39,831 nt of DNA from Vibrio ichthyoenteri ATCC 700023 (GTDB lineage Bacteria; Pseudomonadota; Gammaproteobacteria; Enterobacterales; Vibrionaceae): the NCBI RefSeq assembly GCF_000222605.1, contig NZ_AFWF01000156.1:1-39831 (forward strand), read 5' to 3'. Shown here piece after piece: positions 25,670 to 34,368 of this stretch (position 1 is the first letter of the stretch; the number at the start of each line of letters is the position of its first letter). The translations under genes were made by a program, and so were the position numbers. The notes below the pieces were generated by a model. That model did not search any database, was not told the DNA's origin, and saw nothing but the letters and a program-made list of their open reading frames with translations.

Positions 25670-25681
25670 CAGTGGCTTTTT
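25656..25681. terminator. Bidirectional terminator overlapping a stop codon
   Basis: AAAAAGCCACT (25656-25666), loop TAGC containing the stop codon of the upstream gene, AGTGGCTTTTT (25671-25681). It can also end the convergent udp transcript. Confidence 0.88.
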
Positions 25682-25706
25682 AATAACAAGTAGTGAGCGT
25701 TTGTGC

Positions 25707-26465
25707 TTATAGCATCTTACGTGCAGCCTCAACCACGACCTTGATCGAACGCGCTTCCGTCTCTTTTAACGTAGCGTGATCTGGGATCTCTTTCTGCGTA
25801 CGGTTGATAATGACACCCGCAACACAACCCGCCTTCAAACCAGAGCTGGCACACATGGTAAGTAGCGTCGCTGATTCCATCTCAAAGTTCAGTACGCCCA
25901 TTTCTTGCCACTCTTTCATTGAGCCTTGGAAATGGTGTACAACACGACCAGTAAAGGTGTCGTAACGCTCTTGGCCTGGGTAGAACGTATCACTTGAAGC
26001 GGTAACGCCCATATGAACTGTGGCACCTGACTCTTCCACAGCCGCTTTCATTGCTGTCGCCACCGCAAAATCGGCAACCGCAGGGAATTCCATTGGAGCA
26101 AAGTGTAAGCTCGCGCCATCTAAACGCACAGAACCGGTAGTGACAATCATATCGCCAACATTGACATGTGGTTGAATAGCGCCAGTTGTACCAACGCGCA
26201 AGAAGGTACGCACACCAAGTTGCGCTAATTCTTCAACTGCAATAGAAGTTGAAGGGCCGCCAATACCGGTTGAACAAACAACCACTGGCTTACCATCGAG
26301 TTCCGCGCGGTACAGAGTATATTCACGATGACTGGCTAGAAATACCGGATTTTCCATCTCTTCGGCAATTTTTTGCACTCGAGCAGGATCGCCAGGAATG
26401 ATCGCTAACGTAGCGCCAGCAAGATCAGCTTCAGTAACACCTAGATGGAATACAGCTTGTGACAT
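25707..26465 (-). CDS. udp: Uridine phosphorylase
   Basis: A 252-residue nucleoside phosphorylase (E. coli Udp 253). The phosphate-binding IIPGDPARV, the [10 protein letters not shown] strand, the [14 protein letters not shown] loop and the [10 protein letters not shown] segment are all typical. It splits uridine to uracil and ribose-1-phosphate. AAGGAG precedes the start. A CRP-type site about 95 bp upstream fits the known control of udp by CRP and CytR in enteric bacteria and Vibrio. Together with udk it handles uridine salvage. Confidence 0.97.
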   Translation of the reverse strand: MSQAVFHLGVTEADLAGATLAIIPGDPARVQKIAEEMENPVFLASHREYTLYRAELDGKPVVVCSTGIGGPSTSIAVEELAQLGVRTFLRVGTTGAIQPHVNVGDMIVTTGSVRLDGASLHFAPMEFPAVADFAVATAMKAAVEESGATVHMGVTASSDTFYPGQERYDTFTGRVVHHFQGSMKEWQEMGVLNFEMESATLLTMCASSGLKAGCVAGVIINRTQKEIPDHATLKETEARSIKVVVEAARKML

Positions 26466-26557
26466 AGGGAACTCCTTATAACAGCGAACCAAATACGTTT
26501 CGCTGTGTTTATTTATTTGGGTACCGAACCACTCTAACCAACAACTAAACAACAAAG

Positions 26558-26573
26558 AGTGATGAGAATCACA
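26558..26573. promoter_or_regulatory. CRP-type site upstream of udp
   Basis: AGTGA-N6-TCACA, one base from the consensus TGTGA-N6-TCACA. It lies in the udp promoter region, where CRP is known to act in E. coli. A CytR half-site cannot be fixed. Confidence 0.55.
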
Positions 26574-26656
26574 TCAAGAAAAGTAACAAGCAGCCAACTT
26601 ACACACAAAAACGTTTGGCATCACAATAATCTCGACATTAAAATCAACTTATTGCA

Positions 26657-26696
26657 TAAAAATGATAGCCAGCCGGATATACGGCATGGCTATCAT
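26657..26696 (-). terminator. zntA terminator
   Basis: ATGATAGCCA (26662-26671) pairs with TGGCTATCAT (26687-26696), with an inner GCCG/CGGC pair. In the minus direction TTTTA follows. Confidence 0.88.
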
Positions 26697-26730
26697 CACT
26701 TGTTAAACGTAGCTGAATAATCGTAAAGAG

Positions 26731-29037
26731 TTAGCGATCTTGTTTACTTTTAAACTTTAATAAACGCAGTGCGTTCAGTGTGACTAATGCCGTCGCACCA
26801 CTATCGGCCAGTACCGCGACCCACAAACCGGTGATCCCGAGTAAGCTCGTCACTAAAAAGACACTTTTTAGACCCAGAGCGAGGAAGACGTTCTGGCGAA
26901 TATTATTCAGTGTTGCACGTGATAATTCTATCATCGCAGGCAATTCGGTTAAGCGGTTATGCGTGATGGCGGCATCCGCCGTTTCCAGAGCGACATCCGT
27001 ACCGCCGCCCATTGCAATACCAATACTGGCGGCTTTCATCGCCGGCGCATCGTTAATCCCATCCCCTACCATCGCGACATTACGCTGTGCAGAAAGTGAT
27101 TCGACATAATGCACCTTGTCTTGAGGCAACAAGCTCGCTTGATAATCAATATCAATCTGTCCGGCAATAGAAGCCGCGCTGCGTGGATTATCGCCGGTAA
27201 GCATAATTGAACTGATACCCAACTCTTTGAGTGCCTTAACGGCGTTCTTTGCGTCTTCTCGTAACGTATCTTGCCAAGCAATTAATCCCATTACTTGCTG
27301 GTCTCGTAACGCAACAATCACCGTTTTGCCCTGACTCTCAAGCTCTGTGACATGCAGATCGAGATCGGTTGCTAAGGTAATATCCAATTTACTTGGTGCG
27401 ATCGCTTGATAAGTCACACCCGCAATCACGCCACGGACACCGCTACCAATTAGAGCTTGTTTATCGCTCGCTTCTGGCAAGTGGATACCTTGCAGCTCGG
27501 CATGCTTAACCAACGATGTTGCCAGAGGATGGCTTGAGCCGACTTCAATCGCCGCAATATGTTCAATTAACTCAGCATCACTATAGCCATTGTGACTGAA
27601 CACATCCGTCACTTCAGGCTTGCCTTTGGTCAAGGTACCGGTTTTATCAAAGGCGATGGATTCAACATGACCAAGTTGCTCTAACGCTGCGCCCCCTTTG
27701 ATCAAGGCACCACGACGCGCCGCAGCAGCTAAACCAGACGTAATTGCCGCTGGGGTTGAAATCACTAGCGCACAAGGACAAGCGATTAACAACAATGCAA
27801 GACCACGATAAACCCATGTTTCCCAGGGTTGAGCAAACAACAGTGGTGGAGTAATGATGACCAATAGTGACACCAGCATCATCAATGGCGTGTACCAGCG
27901 ACTAAAGCGATCAAGGAATCTTTCCAGCGGTGCTTTACGTGATTCAGCCTCTTCAATCAAATGCAAAATACGATCAATCGCATTCTCACCTTGTTTTGAC
28001 GTAATGCTTAAGCGCACGACTTTGTCTACCACCACTGCACCCGCCATGACAGGATCTTGTGGTAAGCGCTCTACCGGAATCGACTCTCCAGTTAATGCGC
28101 TTTCATCAAAGCTTGCAGCGGCATTAAGCAGTTTACCATCCGCAGGTAAGCGAGAGCCGGGAGCCACTTCTATGATGTCACCAGGATTTAACTCGCTGGC
28201 TGACACTTCAACTCGCTGACCATCGGAAATTTTTGTCGCGGTTTCGGGAACCAATTCCATCAAAGCTTGCACACCGCTGCGGGCGCGAGAGGCGGCAAAG
28301 GCTTCCAATCGCTCACCAATTAAAAACAGCAGTAATACCATCGCCGCTTCAACACTTTCGCCTAAATACAGCGCGCCGAGAGCAGCAACACTCATTAAGG
28401 TTTCAATGGCAAAAGGCGTACCTGACCGAGCCAATTTGATAGCTTTTTTACTGATTGGGTATAAGCCAGCTAAGCAAGTAAGAATAAATAGCCATTCGCT
28501 GATTTGAGGAAATGCGGGTTTGATAAGCGCAGCAAAGACCATTGCTGAAGCAATGGCAATGATTTGTCCATTTTGTTTAAGCACCGCAAGCCAACCTGTG
28601 GATTTGTCTGGCGATGATTTTTGATTAGGGGCAGTAAAGGTAAAGCCGGTGTCGGTAATGGCCTGTTCCACTAAAGGAGCAATAGCCGCGTCGTTCGACT
28701 TGATCACCAGTTTTTCTGTGGCGAACAGCACTTTGGCTTCAAGAATACCGCTGAGCTTATTGACGGCAGTTTCGACTTTGCGCGCACAAGAGGGACAATC
28801 CATGCCTTGGATTTTCCAACTATGCGTAAATTGGGCTTGGCTTAAGGAGCCGGAATCGCTTTCCTCATCGGTCGGATCACTGCCGCTTGCACATGCAGAA
28901 CTGCTACAGCAATCAACATCACTGGTCGCGACGCTAGCCATTTTAATCGTATTGATTTTTGGACTTGAGCAAGAGCTTGCCTGAGTTGGATTCGTTGCAA
29001 GCTTTGGCGAACGACATCCTTCATGTTTGGTGCACAT
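26731..29037 (-). CDS. zntA: Zn/Cd/Pb-exporting P1B-type ATPase
   Basis: A 768-residue heavy-metal pump. A Cys-rich N-terminal tail (MCTKHEGC, then DCCSSSAC) leads into a metal-binding domain with GMDCPSCA. The transmembrane CPC lies at about residue 420, the phosphorylated DKTGTLT at about 463, then SSHPLA and GDGINDAPA. A Lys in the seventh helix and ADSG in the eighth mark the Zn/Cd/Pb subgroup rather than the copper one. The pump expels toxic divalent metals from the cytoplasm. The start at 29037 is chosen for its AGGAGA and because the MerR-type promoter ends just before it. The tail is longer than in E. coli ZntA (732). Confidence 0.94.
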   Translation of the reverse strand: MCTKHEGCRSPKLATNPTQASSCSSPKINTIKMASVATSDVDCCSSSACASGSDPTDEESDSGSLSQAQFTHSWKIQGMDCPSCARKVETAVNKLSGILEAKVLFATEKLVIKSNDAAIAPLVEQAITDTGFTFTAPNQKSSPDKSTGWLAVLKQNGQIIAIASAMVFAALIKPAFPQISEWLFILTCLAGLYPISKKAIKLARSGTPFAIETLMSVAALGALYLGESVEAAMVLLLFLIGERLEAFAASRARSGVQALMELVPETATKISDGQRVEVSASELNPGDIIEVAPGSRLPADGKLLNAAASFDESALTGESIPVERLPQDPVMAGAVVVDKVVRLSITSKQGENAIDRILHLIEEAESRKAPLERFLDRFSRWYTPLMMLVSLLVIITPPLLFAQPWETWVYRGLALLLIACPCALVISTPAAITSGLAAAARRGALIKGGAALEQLGHVESIAFDKTGTLTKGKPEVTDVFSHNGYSDAELIEHIAAIEVGSSHPLATSLVKHAELQGIHLPEASDKQALIGSGVRGVIAGVTYQAIAPSKLDITLATDLDLHVTELESQGKTVIVALRDQQVMGLIAWQDTLREDAKNAVKALKELGISSIMLTGDNPRSAASIAGQIDIDYQASLLPQDKVHYVESLSAQRNVAMVGDGINDAPAMKAASIGIAMGGGTDVALETADAAITHNRLTELPAMIELSRATLNNIRQNVFLALGLKSVFLVTSLLGITGLWVAVLADSGATALVTLNALRLLKFKSKQDR

Positions 29038-29067
29038 AATTGATTCTCCTATCATCTGTACACCCTA

Positions 29068-29099
29068 AGCATAAACCTTGGAGTAGACTCCAAGGTCAA
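29068..29099 (-). promoter_or_regulatory. MerR/ZntR-type promoter and operator of zntA
   Basis: On the minus strand TTGACC (29094-29099) and TATGCT (29068-29073) are separated by 20 bp, longer than the usual 17. The spacer holds the palindrome ACCTTGGAGT-AG-ACTCCAAGGT (29075-29096). This is the layout of promoters activated by MerR-family metal sensors; the E. coli zntA operator has the same central GGAGT/ACTCC arms. The -35 begins two bases after the stop codon of the upstream MATE gene. The regulator gene is not in this window. Confidence 0.9.
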
Positions 29100-29100
29100 C

Positions 29101-30561
29101 CTATTTAAGCGATTTTTGCAAAAAATCTTTGTTTGCGGCCACTTCATCAATCAAAACCGCATCATGACTACAAAATGGGGTGGTATTGACACTGGTTATC
29201 GATGGATCTTGCGCAGCCAACTCCACCACTTCACCTTGCATCAAGTCACGAATATGTTTTTGCAATACCCACAAGGCGATCAAACCAAACACCACTGACC
29301 CCAACGCTTGACCATAAAGTACGCCTAATGCGCCAAACCAATGCGAGCCAAAATAGACAAATGGCAAGGTGCCTAAAGTCGCTTTGCCTAAATTCAAAGC
29401 GGTGGAATAGAGCGGTTTGCCGAGATTATTGAATGAGGTATTGGCGACAAATTGCATACCGTTAAAGATGAAACTCAGCGCAACGTAGGTACAAAACGTA
29501 GCAACGATCAACGCAGCATCTCCTGTCAGGCTAAAGCCTTGAATTACATATTGCTGAGTGAAATAGAGAATCACACAAACGAGCAAGGTATAAACGGTAG
29601 TGACCAACAAAGAGTTGTTCAACGTCTCTTTGACCCGATCAAATCGCTCGGCACCGAAATTCTGGCCGATTATCGGCCCGACCGCACCTGACAGCGCAAA
29701 AATCACTGCAAAACAAACTGGCGTCAGTCGACCAATCACCGCTAAACCGGCAACGAAGTCTTCGCCATAAGGCGCAATGGTGGAAGTGACGATGGCATTA
29801 CCAATCGGGGTCGCAATATTAGTGATGATCGCCGGAACAGCAATGGCAAGAATCGCTTTGGTATTACAACGCCAAATTGAAAACGAAGGCTTGGCGACCA
29901 AGTCATGTTTTTTAATCAGAGGATAAAGCGAGAAAGCTAAAACGGTACAACGAGCGATCACCGAAGCAAAAGCCGCGCCTTCAACATTCCACAGAAAAAC
30001 AAAAATGAAGATCGGATCGAGAATAGCATTCACAATGCCGCCAGATAAGGTTGCCCACATGGAACGCTTAGCATCACCAGCGGCTCTAAGCCCTGCCCCT
30101 GCCGCCATACCAAGTGCTAGAATCGGCCCACTGGGAAGTAGAATCTGTAAATAAGCTTGCGCACGCTCGGCCACAAACCCTTTTGCCCCGAGAGCCGCCA
30201 ATAACTCAGGAATGAAAGCAAACATCACCGCACTGACCACACAGCTGATCAAAAAAGCGGTCAACATGATGCTGCTGCTCAATGCTCTGGCGTGGGTGAA
30301 TTGCTTAGCGCCAATCGCCTTAGAGACCAAAGCGCCCATGGCAATCGAAGTGCCGATCGAGATAGAGGTTGAGAAAAAAGTCAGAGTGCCAGCAAAGCCC
30401 ACGGCCGCCGCCAATTCGACTTGACCCAACATACTAATAAACAGCATGTCGAGCAAATCCACCACAAACAGCGCCATCAAACCAATCGAGCCCGCTCCTG
30501 ACATCACCAATATATGGCGCATCGTGGAGCCCTGAGTAAATTTGGCACTTTGTTCGCTCAT
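29101..30561 (-). CDS. MATE-family multidrug/cation exporter
   Basis: A 486-residue polytopic membrane protein with twelve hydrophobic segments in two related halves, of the MATE/DinF type. Examples of family signatures are VDLLDMLFISMLG in the first helix, GAGLRAAGDAKRS after helix five, and ANTSFNNLGKPLYS in the second half. Such proteins export cationic drugs and dyes in exchange for sodium or protons. A polar C-terminal tail of about 45 residues ends the chain. AAGGGA precedes the start. V. cholerae has several MATE pumps and I do not assign a specific one. Confidence 0.92.
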   Translation of the reverse strand: MSEQSAKFTQGSTMRHILVMSGAGSIGLMALFVVDLLDMLFISMLGQVELAAAVGFAGTLTFFSTSISIGTSIAMGALVSKAIGAKQFTHARALSSSIMLTAFLISCVVSAVMFAFIPELLAALGAKGFVAERAQAYLQILLPSGPILALGMAAGAGLRAAGDAKRSMWATLSGGIVNAILDPIFIFVFLWNVEGAAFASVIARCTVLAFSLYPLIKKHDLVAKPSFSIWRCNTKAILAIAVPAIITNIATPIGNAIVTSTIAPYGEDFVAGLAVIGRLTPVCFAVIFALSGAVGPIIGQNFGAERFDRVKETLNNSLLVTTVYTLLVCVILYFTQQYVIQGFSLTGDAALIVATFCTYVALSFIFNGMQFVANTSFNNLGKPLYSTALNLGKATLGTLPFVYFGSHWFGALGVLYGQALGSVVFGLIALWVLQKHIRDLMQGEVVELAAQDPSITSVNTTPFCSHDAVLIDEVAANKDFLQKSLK

Positions 30562-30573
30562 ACCCTTCCCTTG

Positions 30574-30601
30574 AAAAACAATAAAAGGCGCCGCAGCGCC
30601 T
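30574..30601 (-). terminator. Terminator of the CBS-pair gene
   Basis: AGGCGC (30586-30591), loop CGCA, GCGCCT (30596-30601). In the minus direction it runs into TTTATTGTTTTT. Confidence 0.82.
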
Positions 30602-30627
30602 CTAATCTAATCTTAACTGATAACCCT

Positions 30628-31044
30628 TTATACCGGATGCTTAAAGCATGCGTCGATATTTTTCGCAATCGCACGTAAAACATGTTTGCGAGTAATGATG
30701 CCCACCAGCTTACCATTATCCAGTACCGGGTAAACTTTTGGCTTACCAATCTGCATCATATCGGCCAATTCAATAATCGACATATCTGGCGACACCGACA
30801 GTACCTCTGACGACATGCAATCACTGACAATGTGGGTATCTTGGCAGAAATAGCTCACTTTAATCAGCTTATCGAGTAGATCTTGTCCCGAAAGAAAACC
30901 AATCACTTGTTTTTGTTCGTTAATGACAGGGCCACCAAGGTAGTCAGAATCCATGACTTTATCCAATGCTGCACTCAGTGACATTTCGGGAGTAAACGTC
31001 ACCGCTTGTAGGGTCATATAATCTCTTACTTTTAACGATTCCAT
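30628..31044 (-). CDS. CBS-domain pair protein
   Basis: A 138-residue protein made almost only of two CBS motifs (about residues 8-65 and 75-132), with GGPVINEQKQVIGFLSGQDLL and KVYPVLDNGKLVGIITRKHVL as the repeated core. CBS pairs bind adenine nucleotides and regulate partner enzymes or channels, but stand-alone pairs have few known roles. The start at 31044 is chosen because AAGGAG precedes it. Neither neighbour points clearly to a partner. Confidence 0.9.
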   Translation of the reverse strand: MESLKVRDYMTLQAVTFTPEMSLSAALDKVMDSDYLGGPVINEQKQVIGFLSGQDLLDKLIKVSYFCQDTHIVSDCMSSEVLSVSPDMSIIELADMMQIGKPKVYPVLDNGKLVGIITRKHVLRAIAKNIDACFKHPV

Positions 31045-31178
31045 CTTTATCTCCTTTTCGTGCAACTGACTGTAGTTGTTGTGCATTGAAAAATGTTCGT
31101 TACAGTAAGTGTCGCCTAATTTCTTGATTTTACTAAATGGAAAGCGTCGATTTTTGCGATAGGCATTACCAATCAAAC

Positions 31179-31211
31179 AAAAAAACGGCCATAAGGATCA
31201 CCTATGGCCGT
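31179..31211 (-). terminator. moa operon terminator
   Basis: ACGGCCATA (31185-31193) pairs with TATGGCCGT (31203-31211). In the minus direction seven T residues follow. It lies 40 bases after the moaE stop. Confidence 0.9.
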
Positions 31212-31250
31212 CTTACATCACCGTTTATGCTCGTGTAACAATAATGGGGA

Positions 31251-31706
31251 TTACTGCTCCCAACGCTCTGCCGCTTTCGCGTCAGAATCACGGGAATCAA
31301 CCCAACGAGTCGCTTCAGTCGTGCGTTCTTTTTTCCAAAACGGAGCTTTGGTTTTTAGATAGTCCATCACGAATTCACATGCATCAAATGCAGCACCGCG
31401 GTGCGCGCTTGCCACACCAACAAAAACGATTTGATCGCCAGTATCCATATCACCCACGCGATGGATAACGCGAATCGCTTCTAACGGCCAACGTTTTTCT
31501 GCTTCATCACAGATTTCCGACAACGCTTTTTCTGTCATTCCCGGATAATGCTCAAGGGATAAACCCACAACATTGTCGCCTAGATTCATGTCACGTACTT
31601 TACCAACAAAAGTCACGACTGCGCCTGATGCACTGCCTTGCGCTAATGCTTGGTATTCATCACCAACATTGAAATCTTCAACTTGTACCGCTACACGTGC
31701 GTCCAT
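31251..31706 (-). CDS. moaE: Molybdopterin synthase catalytic subunit MoaE
   Basis: A 151-residue protein, the length of E. coli MoaE (150). With thiocarboxylated MoaD it inserts two sulfurs into cyclic pyranopterin monophosphate to make molybdopterin. VTFVGKVRD, LSLEHYPGMTEK, HRVGDMDTGD and SAHRGAAFDACEFVMDYLK are family segments, and the KxxAPFWKKE stretch near the C-terminus holds the active-site lysines. The start at 31706 is chosen because GGAGG, inside the end of moaD, precedes it. The stop of moaD and the moaE start are one base apart. Confidence 0.97.
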   Translation of the reverse strand: MDARVAVQVEDFNVGDEYQALAQGSASGAVVTFVGKVRDMNLGDNVVGLSLEHYPGMTEKALSEICDEAEKRWPLEAIRVIHRVGDMDTGDQIVFVGVASAHRGAAFDACEFVMDYLKTKAPFWKKERTTEATRWVDSRDSDAKAAERWEQ

Positions 31707-31707
31707 T

Positions 31708-31953
31708 TTAACCTCCGGTAACCGGTGGGAAAAAAGCAACTTCATCGCCATCCGTAATCGCATGTGTCAGTGGCACAATCGACTGATTCACTGCCGCTAA
31801 AAGGCGACCAGGGTCTAAAGCAAGATCCCATTTTCCTTCTTGAGACGCAAGATGGGCACGCAGCGCTTCAACACTGGTAAATGCCTCATCCAATTGCAGC
31901 TCATCAACGCCAACAAGTTCACGCGTTTGAGCAAAAAAGAGAACTTTAATCAT
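31708..31953 (-). CDS. moaD: Molybdopterin synthase sulfur carrier subunit MoaD
   Basis: An 81-residue ubiquitin-like protein ending in TGG. The terminal Gly-Gly is adenylated and thiocarboxylated by MoeB and then donates sulfur in molybdopterin synthase. [12 protein letters not shown]-type start and [11 protein letters not shown] end are typical. Its start overlaps the stop of moaC by four bases (ATGA), which suggests coupled translation. Confidence 0.97.
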   Translation of the reverse strand: MIKVLFFAQTRELVGVDELQLDEAFTSVEALRAHLASQEGKWDLALDPGRLLAAVNQSIVPLTHAITDGDEVAFFPPVTGG

Positions 31954-32429
31954 GCGTCCACCTTAAAGTGACCAGACTTACCGCCCGTTTTCTCTAGCAG
32001 ACGCACTTGGCTAATCACCATGTCTTTTTGTACCGCTTTACACATATCATAAATCGTCAGTGCTGCGACAGAAGCTGCCGTTAGCGCTTCCATTTCAACA
32101 CCGGTTTTACCTGCAAGCTTACACACTGATTCAATACGCACGTAATTTTCTGCTTGGTTTGACTCAAGCTGCACTTCTACTTTAGAAAGCAGTAGTGGAT
32201 GACAAAGCGGGATTAAGTCCCAAGTCTTCTTCGCGGCTTGAATACCCGCAATACGAGCCGTCGCGAATACATCACCTTTGTGATGATCGCCTGACAAAAT
32301 AAGCTGTAAGGTTTCTGGTGCCATGTGGACGAAAGCTTCTGCACGTGCTTCACGTACCGTCTCAACTTTAGCTGATACATCCACCATGTTAGCTTCGCCT
32401 GAAGCATTGATATGGGTAAACTGAGTCAT
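31950..32429 (-). CDS. moaC: Cyclic pyranopterin monophosphate synthase MoaC
   Basis: A 159-residue enzyme with the active-site stretches [12 protein letters not shown] and [14 protein letters not shown] and the conserved MCKAVQKDM. With MoaA it converts GTP to cyclic pyranopterin monophosphate, the first molybdenum cofactor intermediate. GGAGC precedes the ATG, and it overlaps moaD by four bases. Confidence 0.97.
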   Translation of the reverse strand: MTQFTHINASGEANMVDVSAKVETVREARAEAFVHMAPETLQLILSGDHHKGDVFATARIAGIQAAKKTWDLIPLCHPLLLSKVEVQLESNQAENYVRIESVCKLAGKTGVEMEALTAASVAALTIYDMCKAVQKDMVISQVRLLEKTGGKSGHFKVDA

Positions 32430-32454
32430 GATTGCTCCGCGTTATGAATCGGGA

Positions 32455-32967
32455 TTAAACCGATAGGTGTGGCATAAAGTTACATGGACGGTGGCTCGCA
32501 TCAAGCTGTTGCTTAATGATTTTCGTCCAACCGGTACGGCATGCACCAGTAGAGCCCGGCATCGCAAAAATAACCGTGTGGTTAGCAAAACCGGCAATCG
32601 CACGAGATTGAATCGTCGATGTACCGATCTCTTCGTAAGAGACTTGACGGAACAGCTCACCGAAACCTTCTACTTCTTTATCAAACAGTGGTTTCAATGC
32701 TTCTGGGGTGCTGTCACGTGAAGTAAAACCGGTACCACCGGTGATCATGATTGCTTGCACATTTTCATCGGCAATCCACTGCGATACGATCGCACGGATT
32801 TTGTACATATCATCAATCACAATTTGTTTATCAACAACATTGTGACCCGCTTCTTTCGCGTGATCAGCTAGGTAACCGCCTGATGTATCGTTTTCTTCTG
32901 TACGCGTGTCAGACACCGTTAGTACTGCAATGTTTGCTGCTTGGAATTTGCTTTCTGCATGACCCAT
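32455..32967 (-). CDS. moaB: Molybdenum cofactor biosynthesis protein MoaB
   Basis: A 170-residue protein of the MogA/MoaB fold. MITGGTGFTSRDSTPEAL and FAMPGSTGACRTGW are the molybdopterin-binding loops. The related MogA adenylylates molybdopterin before metal insertion; MoaB of E. coli has an uncertain or missing activity. It is 94 bases after moaA; that gap holds a small hairpin (AGTCGG with CCGGCT on the minus strand) but no terminator. Confidence 0.96.
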   Translation of the reverse strand: MGHAESKFQAANIAVLTVSDTRTEENDTSGGYLADHAKEAGHNVVDKQIVIDDMYKIRAIVSQWIADENVQAIMITGGTGFTSRDSTPEALKPLFDKEVEGFGELFRQVSYEEIGTSTIQSRAIAGFANHTVIFAMPGSTGACRTGWTKIIKQQLDASHRPCNFMPHLSV

Positions 32968-33060
32968 TTGATCACCTACCTGTTGTGATTTATATGTCAG
33001 CCGGTAAACGCCGACTGCGTATTATTTGAATGTTGTTTTTGCTGCGATGTTCTAACGACG

Positions 33061-34050
33061 TTAGCCGCCAATAGAGGCCAAATTAGGCGTCATCCCGGTA
33101 TTGCCATCTTGTAAGAAGTGGCTAACCGATTTGGTTTGCAGCTGTTGTTGAATCCGCTCTATTAGCTCAGGCTCTTGCGCGTCTTGTGCCAGTAAATCAC
33201 GCAGCTCTACGCCGTGATCACCAAACAAACAAAGGTGCAATTTTCCTAGTGCTGAAACGCGAAGACGGTTGCAGCTCTCACAGAACCCTTTCTCATAGGG
33301 CATGATCAGGCCAATCTCACCTTTGTAGTCAGGGTGAACAAATACCTGTGCAGGACCATCATTTTTTTCGCGAATTTTGAGCAACCAGCCATTCGCAATC
33401 AATTGGTTACGAATTTGGACACCGGATACGTGACGCTGCTTAAACAACTCATCCATTTCGCCGGTTTGCATCAATTCGATGAAACGCAGTTGAATGGGAC
33501 GATCTTTAATCCAATCAAGAAACAAAGGCAATTGGTGTGAGTTGAGATCTTTCATCAACACCACATTGACTTTGATTTGCTTGTAGCCAATCTCAAGCGC
33601 GCGCTCAATGCCACCCATAACCTGATTAAACTTATTCTCACCAGTAATTTGGTGAAATAAGCGTGGATCGAGGCTATCAACACTGACGTTGATATGGGTT
33701 AAACCCGCTTGCTGCCACTCAAGGACGCTTTTTTCCATCCGATAACCATTGGTCGTTGTTGCGACCTTACGGATACCGTCGGTGTTAGCGACCGTTTCAA
33801 TAATCTGAGTGAAGTCTTTACGAAGGCTAGGCTCCCCCCCAGTAATGCGAACCTTACTGGTACCACAATCTGCAAACGCGCGAACCACACGTTTGATTTC
33901 TGGGAGTGATAAAAAAGACGAGTTTTTCTGCCCCGAAGGTTTATAACCATCAGGTAAGCAGTACGTACATTTGAAGTTACAGACGTCTGTAACCGAGAGA
34001 CGCAAGTAATAAAACTTGCGATGAAATTTATCTTCTAATTGTTGCGCCAC
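33061..34050 (-). CDS. moaA: GTP 3',8-cyclase MoaA (GTG start)
   Basis: A 329-residue radical SAM enzyme, the same length as E. coli MoaA. The SAM-cluster cysteines are Cys24, Cys28 and Cys31 (VCNFKCTYC). A second cluster motif [10 protein letters not shown] lies in the C-terminal part, and the chain ends in the double glycine ASIGG that completes the active site. It starts molybdenum cofactor synthesis by rearranging GTP. The start chosen is GTG at 34050, giving MAQQLEDKF, which aligns with E. coli MASQLTDAF; GGAAAGG lies seven bases upstream, inside the riboswitch. A TTG five codons earlier would overlap that site and is rejected. Confidence 0.97.
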   Translation of the reverse strand: MAQQLEDKFHRKFYYLRLSVTDVCNFKCTYCLPDGYKPSGQKNSSFLSLPEIKRVVRAFADCGTSKVRITGGEPSLRKDFTQIIETVANTDGIRKVATTTNGYRMEKSVLEWQQAGLTHINVSVDSLDPRLFHQITGENKFNQVMGGIERALEIGYKQIKVNVVLMKDLNSHQLPLFLDWIKDRPIQLRFIELMQTGEMDELFKQRHVSGVQIRNQLIANGWLLKIREKNDGPAQVFVHPDYKGEIGLIMPYEKGFCESCNRLRVSALGKLHLCLFGDHGVELRDLLAQDAQEPELIERIQQQLQTKSVSHFLQDGNTGMTPNLASIGG

Positions 34051-34056
34051 GGAACA

Positions 34057-34165
34057 CCTTTCCAAACACGGGAGGCATAATCATTTCCAATTATGCCCTT
34101 GTGACCTTTCGTCACTGGCTCAACAAGCCTATTCTGTATTGAACTTAGCGTGCAGAGCTCGGAGT
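34057..34165 (-). ncRNA. Molybdenum cofactor (Moco) riboswitch upstream of moaA
   Basis: On the minus strand the moaA leader folds like the Moco RNA motif. It has a GGCT/AGCC hairpin (34117-34129), a GTGAC/GTCAC hairpin with a GAAAG loop (34101-34115), an 8-bp stem GGCATAAT/ATTATGCC with a GGAAATG-type loop (34074-34097), and then CTCCCGTGTTTGGAAAGG just before the start codon. The loop and the closing segment match the E. coli moaA riboswitch nearly base for base as I remember it. The ribosome-binding site GGAAAGG (34057-34063) is part of the conserved motif, so cofactor binding is expected to hide it. Confidence 0.85.
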
Positions 34166-34368
34166 TATGGCAACCGTCAGTATGGTATAATTGCGAGGCA
34201 AATCCACATTAACGGCAGCTGTCTTATAAAATACTTAATAATTGTACGTGATTCCACCCTCTAAACGAAATAATCGTGCTTTAAGTGCAAATTACCAACT
34301 ATTGAGTACCGACAATAAATGGATTAATTTAAATTGTAGTTGGTTATGACAAAATAAGAAAAAAACGA
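34166..34368. promoter_or_regulatory. moaA-yvcK divergent promoter region
   Basis: About 200 bp of AT-rich DNA between the riboswitch and the divergent gene. No strong sigma-70 pair stands out. An inverted pair ACCAACTA (34294-34301) and TAGTTGGT (34337-34344) flanks 35 AT-rich bases just upstream of the yvcK-like gene and may form a leader stem or an operator. Confidence 0.4.

Noticed and set aside
34063-34065. TTG as the moaA start
   Set aside because: It overlaps the Shine-Dalgarno sequence, and the GTG at 34050 aligns exactly with the known family start.
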